A stretch of DNA of 64,000 bases, taken from assembly GCA_035499555.1 (NCBI GenBank), contig DATJYO010000047.1:29755-93754 (forward strand), written 5' to 3'. Within the stretch, counting starts at the first letter, position 1, and the number at the start of each line of letters is the position of its first letter. A program made the translations under genes and the position numbers. The notes below the pieces were generated by a model. It saw only the letters and a program-made list of their open reading frames with translations. It ran no database searches and was not told where the DNA came from. Of this stretch, positions 41,249-50,000 are shown in pieces. Source of the stretch: Bog-159 sp035499555 (GTDB taxonomy: Bacteria; Acidobacteriota; Terriglobia; Bryobacterales; Bryobacteraceae).

Positions 41249-41860
41249 CTATGCCACTCGCCTGAGGACTTCCTCGAATAGCTTTTTCACGGGATCGGTG
41301 AGATTGGTCTTCCTCAGATCTGACCGCTTGATAAGCCCCCGGTCGAATGCCTGCTGAACGGCCTGCCGCACGAAGGCGCGTTCTACGACGCCCGTCTCCA
41401 CCACATCCACGATCGTTCGAAGTGGCCGGGTGAACCGGAATCCCTCCGCCGTTTGGACGTCCTGGGGTGGCACGATGCCGTGATGCAGAATGAGGATGCT
41501 CGGAATCTCGCTGTTCCTCCGGAATCTTGGTGGAACGGTCATGTGCAGCTTCGCTGGATTGACGTCGGAGAGTTCATGGAGACTGAGCGCAGTCTGATGG
41601 CTGTATACTCCCTCGGCCTCTTCGCGCCGGTTCCGGGACCAGAGCGACCAGATTGCAAGGTCAGGGTGGTCGGTCGGGGGAAAGAGAGCGAGGCGGTAAA
41701 TACCGCGGTGCTCACGGAGCCAGTTCCCTGCCTGAACATGGTAGGAATGAGTGTTTTCCGCAAACCCCGCAGCCTTCGCCTGCTTGGTCGTGAAGAAGCC
41801 CTGTTGCACCTCGGCGGTCTCGTAGAGGCGCCGGTACGAATCTTTACGAGATTGCCCCAT
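41249..41860 (-). CDS. AbiEi-type antitoxin/transcriptional regulator
   Basis: This 203-residue protein has the AbiEi N-terminal winged helix (QQGFFTTKQAKAAGFAE) and the C-terminal region typical of type IV antitoxins (SVHELSDVNPAKLHMTVP-like text, TRPLRTIVDVV). AbiEi blocks the AbiEii toxin and represses its own promoter. It is followed by the AbiEii reading frame with no gap (TAGATG). A good leaderless promoter lies just upstream. The gene itself looks intact. Confidence 0.85.
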   Translation of the reverse strand: MGQSRKDSYRRLYETAEVQQGFFTTKQAKAAGFAENTHSYHVQAGNWLREHRGIYRLALFPPTDHPDLAIWSLWSRNRREEAEGVYSHQTALSLHELSDVNPAKLHMTVPPRFRRNSEIPSILILHHGIVPPQDVQTAEGFRFTRPLRTIVDVVETGVVERAFVRQAVQQAFDRGLIKRSDLRKTNLTDPVKKLFEEVLRRVA

Positions 41861-41866
41861 GACACA

Positions 41867-41896
41867 ATACTACAACTGAATTGATGTTTTGTGCAA
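41867..41896 (-). promoter_or_regulatory. Promoter for the AbiE operon, probably leaderless
   Basis: On the minus strand TTGCAC (41896-41891) precedes an 18-base spacer and TAGTAT (41872-41867). The AbiEi ATG begins six bases after the -10 box, so the transcript would be leaderless, which fits the lack of a ribosome binding site. Confidence 0.55.
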
Positions 41897-42136
41897 AGAG
41901 GGCGATCTGTCCGAAGGTTCCGCCGATGCGTGAAAAGGGCAAGAAAAAGGGCAAAGTTTCAGCCTACTTTGCGAACGGCCGGCCAACTTATAGAAATATT
42001 AGCCCGGCCCCTTCCGACCCTCTCGTGGGAGACCAGGAGGTCCGGCGGAAGACGCGCAAGCTGACGGCTCGACTAATATTTTCAAGATTCTCTAATCTGT
42101 TCATTTTGAATAAATTGGGAAGGAAGGGAAGAAGTT

Positions 42137-42186
42137 TGGTCGGGGCGAGTGGATTCGAACCACCGACCTCCTGGTCCCGAACCAGG
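42137..42186 (-). pseudogene. Truncated tRNA-Pro(CGG), 3' half, likely island attachment site
   Basis: The minus strand holds the anticodon arm (stem CCTGG/CCAGG, loop TTCGGGA, anticodon CGG), the AGGTC variable loop, a complete T-arm with TTCGAAT, the acceptor strand CGCCCCG, a discriminator A and an encoded CCA. The 5' acceptor strand and D-arm are missing; the sequence to the right does not pair. This is the usual scar of an island integrating in the 3' half of a tRNA gene, with the intact gene at the other end. Confidence 0.82.
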
Positions 42187-42972
42187 GGCCCACGAACTTT
42201 CAATGACTTAGCGACATTGCCCACGATTGCTAAGAGTTGCGCCAAGTTGCTAGTTTTCAAAGACTTCCAGGCGTTTCCCAAGAGGGCGATAACAACAGCG
42301 GGCAACGCTTCTATGCGTGGGGTAGGCACAAAAATTGGCACAGTTTTGTCGCGCGATTTTCAGAGCCTATGCCGAGCGTACATTAGGGACTTCCGGCCAA
42401 AATGGCAGCTACACCACCTACAAAACCAACCCTTACGCGGGAGCATTGAACTGCGGGACGGGTTCAGGACCTGGCTACCGCTGGGGGCCGGTGGCGCCGC
42501 CACAGTTTGCACAATTCCGTAGCCGCTAAACACGCAGAAGTTGGGCTGGCAACGTTTCGCGGAAAAGCGTGCAACGTTTCGCGCAACCCCTCAGCCTGGT
42601 ACGACGAGCCATCCGACGCGCTTGGGCGCAACGTAAGCCAAACCTGCGCGAAGGGCGGCTACTTCCGCCACGGCTGGGCCTGGGCGCGGCCGACAGGATA
42701 GCCCGCCTCGGCCGACGGCCGGTATTGGGGCGATCTCGCATTTGACATAGACACCCGGCCCGGTGGGTAATGTGGCCGCCTACCTGTCACCCAGCCAGCT
42801 AGTCACCCTTCCAGGTCACTTGCGACGTGCGATGGCGCGCCACTTTAGAGGCGCGCCGGTCATCGTGTATGGACAGCCGCGGCCTCGGGGTCAATTGCAC
42901 TGTTATCGCTAACGCATCTCGAGGTCCTCGAGGCCGACCCGCGACGCGGCAGATGGGGCTGCATAGTTTAAC
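42187..42972. other. Island left edge, no convincing gene
   Basis: About 790 bases without a credible gene lie between the tRNA remnant and the first island gene. Frames here either run over the tRNA antisense or have no recognisable family. A short plus-strand frame near 42335-42529 is rich in Gly, Tyr and Pro and is probably a remnant. A 22-bp spaced pair of 13-base repeats is annotated separately. The remaining bases show no promoter I can defend. Confidence 0.4.
42549..42583 (+). repeat. Tandem GCAACGTTTCGCG repeat with 22-bp period
   Basis: GCAACGTTTCGCG occurs at 42549-42561 and again at 42571-42583, exactly 22 bases later, with GGAAAAGCGT between. Two helical turns apart on one face, it could be a protein-binding site or recombination arm site beside the attachment scar. 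No further copies are seen in the next kilobase. Confidence 0.55.
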
Positions 42973-44178
42973 TCAGATCGCGTCCCACTGCCGTCGTAGC
43001 ATAGGACCTCGAAGTGCGGCGAATAGCCCAAGTGCGGCTCGGTTTACGTCGACGATGTCGTGGAAATCTCTCAATTGACCGCTGACATTTGACGCACGAA
43101 GCCGCCGAAGAAGACTTTCAGCAGCGTCGAGCCCATTTTGGCAGTCCTGCATCACAGCGTCGAAACTGTCCTGTTCAGCCGACTCTGCTTGCGCCCTAAG
43201 CGCATGGAGGTAGTGACGGAAAGCCGATTGTTCCGAGAAGTTCACTGCTGACGGCTGCACGCCGCTGAACAGAGAGGAGGCATACCCTCCGTCGAGGTTC
43301 GGTGGTGAGGCCATCAAACTGAGTACACCGAGCCGGTGAGCAATGTCGAGGAAAGGGATCTTGTACTCCGACAGTGCCTGCGGGCAGTAGTACCACGTCG
43401 CTCGTTGTCTGATCTCGTCTTCATACGCGGCCTTGAATTTCTCTGGCGGAAACGACCTCACGTTCATCCACGTTCCCGAAGCGATCGCATTCACCTTTGC
43501 AGCAACAGCAACCAACATTTGGTGGGTGCAGTAGCCAAGAGTCACATCAGCTCCGAGTAGGCGAAGACCGACTGCAAGATCGAGGACGTTGGCCAGCCAA
43601 TTAGGGTCGTCGACAAGGTAGTTACCTTTAGGGTGCTCGCAAACGATGTAATAAGCGCTAGCCTTCCAGCGCTCTGCGTTCTCCAAGAGCTGACTAACTT
43701 GGTCGGCGTCCTGAACAGCTTCGGCACTGAGTGCAATAGTTGCGATCAGATCGCGCTCTGTCTCAATCGACCGCGCTTCATCAAGAATCGCTCGTTGGGT
43801 TTCCAACCAGTCATCATCTACGGAAGATGCGAATAATCCGGGCAAAATCATCCTGGTACACCCGGTGTCCCTGTTTAACTGTGAAAGCGCCTTGAGCAGG
43901 GCAGAAAGCGCCGGACCCTGCCAAAACATTGTCGTTTCGTACCCCTTCGGCCAATAGCTGTGCTCGCACAGCTTCTTGTGGTCGGCATGAGGCAGGTAGA
44001 ACTGAGGGTCGATCAGACACTGCGCCTGTGAAATCTTCGAAATATCTGCTCCGAGGTTCCTAAGCTGCGTCGCCGTCAGGTCGCGTGGACTCAGGATCGC
44101 GGTCCCACCGCCCCATGAGGATAGGAGCACCCTGCAGTGGTCCATCATTCCGTAGCCAAATTGCAGATATAGTTCCAT
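42973..44178 (-). CDS. Unrecognised 401-aa protein, last gene of the kinase operon
   Basis: I do not recognise this 401-residue protein. It looks like an alternating alpha/beta protein of about 310 residues (LSPRDLTATQLRNLGADISK, CLIDPQFYLPHADHKK, RWKASAYYIVCEHPKGNYLV, LGADVTLGYCTHQMLVAVAA and IASGTWMNVRSFPPEKF), followed by a helical tail of about 90 residues. The pattern is suggestive of a TIM barrel, distantly like TGT-type enzymes, but no catalytic motif is clear. It begins 16 bp after the stop of the Ser/Thr kinase gene, so it is probably its partner or substrate. A role in defence is inferred from the neighbourhood. Confidence 0.75.
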   Translation of the reverse strand: MELYLQFGYGMMDHCRVLLSSWGGGTAILSPRDLTATQLRNLGADISKISQAQCLIDPQFYLPHADHKKLCEHSYWPKGYETTMFWQGPALSALLKALSQLNRDTGCTRMILPGLFASSVDDDWLETQRAILDEARSIETERDLIATIALSAEAVQDADQVSQLLENAERWKASAYYIVCEHPKGNYLVDDPNWLANVLDLAVGLRLLGADVTLGYCTHQMLVAVAAKVNAIASGTWMNVRSFPPEKFKAAYEDEIRQRATWYYCPQALSEYKIPFLDIAHRLGVLSLMASPPNLDGGYASSLFSGVQPSAVNFSEQSAFRHYLHALRAQAESAEQDSFDAVMQDCQNGLDAAESLLRRLRASNVSGQLRDFHDIVDVNRAALGLFAALRGPMLRRQWDAI

Positions 44179-44194
44179 GGTCGTGTAGCGCTTG

Positions 44195-45052
44195 CTAAGA
44201 TACTCCCTCCCTCAGGCAGATCTCTCTCAACCACGCGAGCGTGTCGCGTACGGTACGGGGCCTATGAACACGGTTCTTTTGGGTCATGGCTTGAACGAGA
44301 TCGCGGAAACTCGCCTTCTCTGCAATCGGGAGGTCTATCGGGCTCAGCACCCATCTCTCGACACGCCTCAACAACTCAAGGTGGTCACGCGGAGGCGGAT
44401 CGAGGAATCCGTTCTTGCCCGTTCCGCATTCATGAAGAGTCACTCCCAATGCGAATAGGTCCGCACGTGAGTCGATATCAGCTTTCAAGTTGCGGCACTG
44501 TTCAGGCGGAGCGTAGCCCATAGTCATCTTCCCGAACGGAAGACCGCTTGCAGTAAGGGATGACAGGTCAAGATGTCTGGCAATCCCGAAATCGAGCAAC
44601 CAAAACGATCCTTTCAGGTCGCATATAATATTGTCAGGTTTCACGTCACGATGCACAATCTGCACGTTCTCAGCCCGCTCCAACGCTTCCAACACATGGA
44701 GACCGAGGCGGAGGACGGCTAGCGCTGGCAGAGAACCGCTGGCCAGCATTTGTCGTACGCTGTGGCCACTTATTAGCTCTTCCCAAAGCCATACGCACGG
44801 GCCGGTTTGGGTCGTCACACTGCCATGCTGCAGAATTTTTGGAACCCTAGGAGATCTAACTTCTTGGACTGCGAGCATCTCCCGGCGAACCGTTTCCACG
44901 TTGGTGCACGGATGAATGAGCTTCAGAACTACGTCGCCGTCGGTACAGTGCTTCGCGCGCATCACGAGCTTCTGCCCACCTTGACCCAACAACTGAAAGT
45001 CACTGAGTTCCGGGAAGTTAGCCTTGAGCCAAACGGGATCAGGAAAATTCAC
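44195..45052 (-). CDS. Ser/Thr protein kinase
   Basis: This 285-residue kinase has the Gly-rich loop GQGGQK (23-28), an ATP-binding Lys in VVLKLIH (44), the catalytic HRDVKPDN (Asp136) and DFG (154-156), and the P+1 region MGYAPPEQCRN. All core residues appear intact. There is no membrane helix or extracellular sensor domain, so it is cytoplasmic. I place the start at GTG 45052, five bases after the stop of the upstream gene and nine bases after GGAGGG; an ATG 14 codons earlier is also possible. It sits between a PD-(D/E)XK-like gene and an unknown gene. Confidence 0.85.
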   Translation of the reverse strand: MNFPDPVWLKANFPELSDFQLLGQGGQKLVMRAKHCTDGDVVLKLIHPCTNVETVRREMLAVQEVRSPRVPKILQHGSVTTQTGPCVWLWEELISGHSVRQMLASGSLPALAVLRLGLHVLEALERAENVQIVHRDVKPDNIICDLKGSFWLLDFGIARHLDLSSLTASGLPFGKMTMGYAPPEQCRNLKADIDSRADLFALGVTLHECGTGKNGFLDPPPRDHLELLRRVERWVLSPIDLPIAEKASFRDLVQAMTQKNRVHRPRTVRDTLAWLREICLREGVS

Positions 45053-45057
45053 CTGCT

Positions 45058-45888
45058 TCAACCCTCCCGTTGCAAAGCCATCTTCCAGGCCCAATCGTTA
45101 AACAACCAGGAGACGTATGAGCGGGGCTGATACTGGTCAGATGGTTTGAGGTCCCAACTCACATCATCCTGAGTGATCACAGTTACTCCTAGGTCGCGCG
45201 CATCTTGAGGCATGGTACTGTTGCGGGGAATCTTGGGCACGAGAATACAGGAGTGAGATGTAAACCAAGTATTCAAATACGCCTGATTAAGTGCGTGGCG
45301 CCATTCACTTACCTTGGCTTCTACAGCGATGATCTGGGTAGCTGCGAAGACCACACTTAGAGGGCAAGGCTTCCAGCGGGTTTGTTCTCTGCGGATCATA
45401 AAGGCGTCGACCAATCGAGTCAAGCTATCCGCCATCTTGTTACTTGATAGTGCGGAATGCAGCTCACATTCCGTTTGCGGGCCGACAGTAGTCAGTGCGT
45501 GCATTAGCCGCAGATCCGAAGCGTTCACGTCGGCACGGGCAGGCGCCCACCGCTCCGCTACCGACGCGTTCCAGATGACGATTACGAGGTCGGGGAATCC
45601 GGATGGAAGCCGAGGCTCTCGGAAGATTGTCGCCCGGTGCCCAGGAGGGAGTCGAAGAGGCCGATCAAGGAACCACTCGACCAAATCCGTCTCCGGCCCT
45701 AGCAGGCGCCGTCTGAAAGAAAGGCCGGAGGGTTTGTGTGAAACCCCAGCATCTACTATCTGCACTATCGATGAGCCTCTCGCGCTCGGTAATTCATACC
45801 CCCCTTTATACCGCAATTGCGTTCCGGCCTCCAACGGCGCCTGCAGGGCCCCATCCAGTACCCGACCGACTTGTTCACGGTTCACCAT
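45058..45888 (-). CDS. PD-(D/E)XK nuclease-like protein with possible inserted winged helix
   Basis: This 276-residue protein has a nuclease-like core: Asp100 in GFPDLVIV and the pair Glu190/Lys192 in IIAVEAKVSEW, with Gln202 in a helix (NQAYLNTW) soon after. These match the D...ExK...Q pattern of the PD-(D/E)XK superfamily. Between the two halves, about residues 122-172, is a compact winged-helix-like block (DLRLMHALTTVGPQTECELH and LTRLVDAFMIRREQT). This placement is unusual. The nuclease activity is inferred from the motif only. It is the second gene of the minus-strand block. Confidence 0.65.
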   Translation of the reverse strand: MVNREQVGRVLDGALQAPLEAGTQLRYKGGYELPSARGSSIVQIVDAGVSHKPSGLSFRRRLLGPETDLVEWFLDRPLRLPPGHRATIFREPRLPSGFPDLVIVIWNASVAERWAPARADVNASDLRLMHALTTVGPQTECELHSALSSNKMADSLTRLVDAFMIRREQTRWKPCPLSVVFAATQIIAVEAKVSEWRHALNQAYLNTWFTSHSCILVPKIPRNSTMPQDARDLGVTVITQDDVSWDLKPSDQYQPRSYVSWLFNDWAWKMALQREG

Positions 45889-45912
45889 CGCCCCCGGTCT
45901 GGCACATTCATC

Positions 45913-46785
45913 TCATGCACACAATAGCTCGCGAAAGCGCGGCGTCAGCGCCAGCCCCAACGCCTCTTTAATCGAACGATTCGGGCGCTTGGTCGTGGAA
46001 TCCTTCCCGCGACCGGTCGTGCGCCCCAGCACCTTCCAGTTGGCTGCGCGGTAACAGGTCCCGCGGAATCGCTCCGGGTCCACAAATGTTTCCAGGAAGT
46101 AGAGCGGATGCTCGTAGATCTGCTCCCAATCCGCACTCAGTCGTCCGGCCATACTACCCAAGAGGTGCGATGCCAAGTGCTCGACCCGCACCCACGGCAA
46201 GATCAAAAAGCGTGTGTTATACGCGAGGAAGCGGATGTTCCGGCGGCGGGCCTGTGCATTCCAACCGATGAAGCCGTCACGGCACTTCAAGTGGCGCGGC
46301 GCCGAACCCCACGCAGCACAGGCGATCGGTCGCCCCTGCGCCCAAGCCATATACTTCAGGTGCTCGCCCACAGGTTGCTGGTACCCGAGGTAATGATGCT
46401 GTTGCACGAGGCTGTTGAACAGCGGCTCGTCTGCCGTCCGCCGTACCTGCCTGAGTTCAATAGGCAGAATCTGGCTGAGGGAGACGTGAATGGGTGCTGT
46501 GTCGATCAGCAGGCGGGCGGGGCGAACTCGGTTCGCCAGCGGGTTCGGTGGATGGTAACGCACCGGCGGCAACTGGATCTGGCCAGCACGGTCGAGCATC
46601 AACATTAGCCCGCGGCAGACCATGTCGCGCGGTGCGCCGTTGGCCTGTTTCCACTCCCAGGCCGAGCACAGTTTCTCAGACAGTGCGCGCCTGCTGGCAC
46701 CGGGATCACTGGCGATTAACCGGCGGATGAAAACGATGTCCTCGGCATAAATCTCTCGGCCCCGGTACCTCCACTCGGTGGGCAT
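45913..46785 (-). CDS. DUF4338 (DruA-like) protein
   Basis: This 290-residue protein matches the DUF4338 family, known from the DruA subunit of Druantia. The typical text is present: QHHYLGYQQPVGEHLKYMAW, IGWNAQARRRN, FLAYNTRFLILPWVRV, YFLETFVDPERF and GTCYRAANWKVLGRTTGRGK. The N-terminal domain (NGAPRDMVCRGLMLMLDRAG) is also of the family. I start at ATG 46785 (MPTEWRYRGR). It precedes the nuclease-like gene by 24 bp on the same strand, so the four genes may form one operon. DUF4338 is also found outside Druantia, and druBCDE are not seen here. Confidence 0.85.
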   Translation of the reverse strand: MPTEWRYRGREIYAEDIVFIRRLIASDPGASRRALSEKLCSAWEWKQANGAPRDMVCRGLMLMLDRAGQIQLPPVRYHPPNPLANRVRPARLLIDTAPIHVSLSQILPIELRQVRRTADEPLFNSLVQQHHYLGYQQPVGEHLKYMAWAQGRPIACAAWGSAPRHLKCRDGFIGWNAQARRRNIRFLAYNTRFLILPWVRVEHLASHLLGSMAGRLSADWEQIYEHPLYFLETFVDPERFRGTCYRAANWKVLGRTTGRGKDSTTKRPNRSIKEALGLALTPRFRELLCA

Positions 46786-47091
46786 GTCCTGAGTGTGACA
46801 GAGCCAAGAATGGAACGCAAGTCCCAAGCGCGATTCTCTTGCACGCTCCCTCGTCGCTACACGGCTGCAACTTTCGCCTTTCATGTTGCAAAGCGGCCGC
46901 CCAAGATATGAAATCCGCGTAACGTCGACGATGTTGGGTCGCGTGGACGGCTACCGATAAGGGGGATCGTCGGGCCGCCGCCGTTTGGCTACCGGAGGTC
47001 ATCGGTCCTGCATGCGCCTGGCGGACAAAGATGTTCACCCGCAAATTGCCGCGACCCCGCCGCGGGCGTACACTGGAGTATCTCAACCGCC
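46786..47091. other. Divergent spacer between the two defence blocks
   Basis: These 306 bases separate the DUF4338 start from the DUF499 start. No convincing gene, promoter or repeat could be placed. The two blocks are divergently transcribed from here, so shared regulation is possible. Confidence 0.35.
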
Positions 47092-50000
47092 ATGAGCCTG
47101 CCAACGATATTCTCAACCTGCCGCCCCCGCGCCGACGTGCTTGGCGGGACCGTTCGCGACGACGAATTCATGGCCGACCTCTCGCGCGTCGTGAACGGCA
47201 CCGCCCCAACGGACTACCTCGACCCTGCTGCTTTCTTCGCCAAGAGTTATCCAACGCGCGGCATAAAGGAGTTGCTGAAGGCGGTCTGCCTGCGCCTTTC
47301 GGGCAAGGGTGGCGAAGTTTCGTCGATTATCCGGCTCGGTACCCAGTATGGCGGCGGCAAGACGCACGCACTAATCGCCCTCGTTCATGCGGTGCGCGGC
47401 GCAAAGGGCGTTACCAACCTCTCAGACTTCGTCGATCCTGCGATTCTACCAACGGGCACCGTCCGCATCGCCGCGCTCGACGGGGAGAACGCCGACCCCG
47501 CCAACGGACTGACGCTCGAACCGGGACTGCTCGCCCGCTCTCTTTGGGGCGAGATGGCATACCGCCTGGCTGGCCGCAACGGATACGAGCGTGTACGTGA
47601 AAGCGACGAAAAGCATATTGCACCGGGTGCGCCCACCATTCGCGAGCTATTCGGCGGCCAACCCACGCTGATTCTGCTCGACGAGATCTCCGTATATCTG
47701 CGCAAAGTGGAGCGCGCGTTTCCAGACGCCTCCAAGCAATTTGCCGCTTTCGTCCACGACCTGTTCAAGGCCGTCGCATCGACGCCCCAGGTCGCTCTTG
47801 TTTACACCCTGGCAGTGGGAAAGGATGACAAGGCGGGCGACGCCTATAGAGAAGAGAATGAACGCGCAGCGGCAGCGATGTCCGAAGCGGAAAGCGTTGC
47901 CGTGCGAAGCACCACGCCGCTAAACCCGACCGAGGAGGACGAGACGCCCAACGTTCTGCGCGCGCGTCTCTTCGAGCATGTTGACTTGAATGCCGCACAG
48001 TCGGTGATCGCGGCATATTCGCAGGTCTGGAACGCGAACCGCGAAGCTCTACCGGCCGACGCCGCCGATCCAGAACTCCGCGACCAGTTCGCGCGTAGCT
48101 ACCCACTCCATCCCAAGCTGCTTGAGATGCTGACGGAGAAGACCGCGTCGCTCAGCACCTTCCATCGCACGCGCGGCATGTTGCGGTTGCTGGCCCGCAC
48201 TGTTCATCACCTCTGGCGTATCCAGCCACTGGACGCATCTTCGATCCACTCGCACCACATGGACCCTGCCTTCGAGCCGATCCGCACGGAAATTAATGTC
48301 AAGCTGGGCCAAGGCCAATACGCACCCGCCGTCAAATCTGATGTTGCCGCCGTGGCGGGTCAGGAGCCGGCGCTTGCGCAGCGCATCGATGCCCAGAAAT
48401 ATCCCGGCCTGCCGCCGGTTACGGCCTATGTCGCGTGCACGATCTTCTGGCACACGCTGGCCTATGGGGACCCGGCGAGGGGAATTACGCCCGAGCAGTT
48501 GAAACTGTCGGTATGCTCGCCCGCCCTGGAGCCTTCATTCATCGAGCAGGCCCGCTTGCAGTTCGTCACCGATTCCATCTATCTCGATGACCGTCCAGGC
48601 GCCCCGCTCCGCTTCATGGCTGAGCCTAACCTCACCATGATCGTCCGGCGAATCATGCGCGACATCGACGCTGCCGACGTGCGCACCGAACTCGCTGAGC
48701 GCATTCGCGCGCTCTTCACCCTGCCTCGCGGCGAATTCAACGCCGTGCTTTCTCCAGCGGGTCCGTATGAAGTGCCCGACGAGGTCGGGGACGGTCGCCC
48801 GCTGCTCGTGGTGATGAACCATGAGTCAACCGCGGTGCCCGCCGACCTGCGCCAGCCGCCGCCCGATATTGCAGAGATCTTTGAATACAAGGGGATCGAT
48901 CGCAAAATCCGCGAACTCAAAAACAACATGGTGTTCGTGGCGGCCGACGAACGCACGATTCCGAATATGTGCGACCTAGTGCGCCGCCGCCTCGCCCACG
49001 GCCTTCTGCAAAAACCGGACGAACACCACATCACACTAGCCGATTACCAGCAGAGCAAGGTGAAAGCCGACTACGAGAAGCTGAAGCTCGATGTGGCGAT
49101 GGCCATTCTCCAGTGCTATCGTCACCTATTCTACCCGTCCAGTTCTCGCATGACCGGAGCGCAGCTCGACCTGGGACACACCGTCATTGAGCTTTCCGGC
49201 GCAGGAGACTCGCCGGGCAACGGACAGCACCAGGTGGAGCGTGTGCTGCATGAACAGAAGAAGTTACTCGAAGGGCGGGACATCCCTGACGCGCCGGGGT
49301 TTGTGCGCGACCAGACTGGACTACGCGTGAAGGGAGAGATGACCACCGCACAGATGCGGACCGAGTATCGGCGCGCGCCCAAGCTTTCTATCCTGCTGCA
49401 CGATACACCGCTGCTCGAATGCATTCGCAATGGCATCGACCAGGGGTTGTTCATTTATCGCGAAGGCACGCAGGTGTGGGGTCCGGGCGATCCTCACCCT
49501 GTTATCCACATCAGTGACAACCACTTCGTACACACCATCAATGACGCTAAAGAGAAGAAACTGTGGCCGCGGGCGGCACCGCTGGAACTCCGCTTCCAGG
49601 CCAATCCCACCACCATCGAGCGCGGCGGATCGTCCGAACTGCTGGTCAGCGTCAAAGGCGGCGTCCCGCCGTACACGTACACATCGAATGAACCGCAGCT
49701 TGCGGCCACGGGAACCGATCAAACAACGCAGCAGCTTCGCGTCCGGCCGGAACAGTCGATGACCTACACCATCGAGCTTACCGACAGCCGCTGCCAGCGG
49801 CAGCAGGCGATGGCGGTGGTGACCATCCGTGAGAAATCGTGTGAGATACAGCCGCCATTGTTGCCGGGGTTCAAACCCGCGGAACCGCCGCCGCCCGAAC
49901 TGTCCGCGCAGGGGCCACTCGCCCAAGCGCTGGCCGATCTGTGGGACAAGGCCCGCAAGGCCAGCGTGGCGAGCATCGCCACGCTTCGCGTGCGCTTGTT

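Noticed and set aside
42137..42186. A complete tRNA-Pro gene
   Set aside because: The 5' acceptor strand and D-arm are not present to the right, so only a remnant is supported.
41988..42341. A minus-strand frame reading across the tRNA remnant
   Set aside because: It contains the GGSNPLAPT text that comes from translating tRNA sequence; it is an artefact of the remnant.
41881..42522. A 213-residue plus-strand frame covering the tRNA remnant
   Set aside because: It reads through tRNA antisense, lacks a family and has no ribosome binding site.
45913..46785. Complete Druantia system
   Set aside because: Only the DUF4338/DruA-like gene is present; no DruB-E or the large DruE helicase of the system is next to it. 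The SNF2 helicase at 55355 belongs to the DUF499 block.
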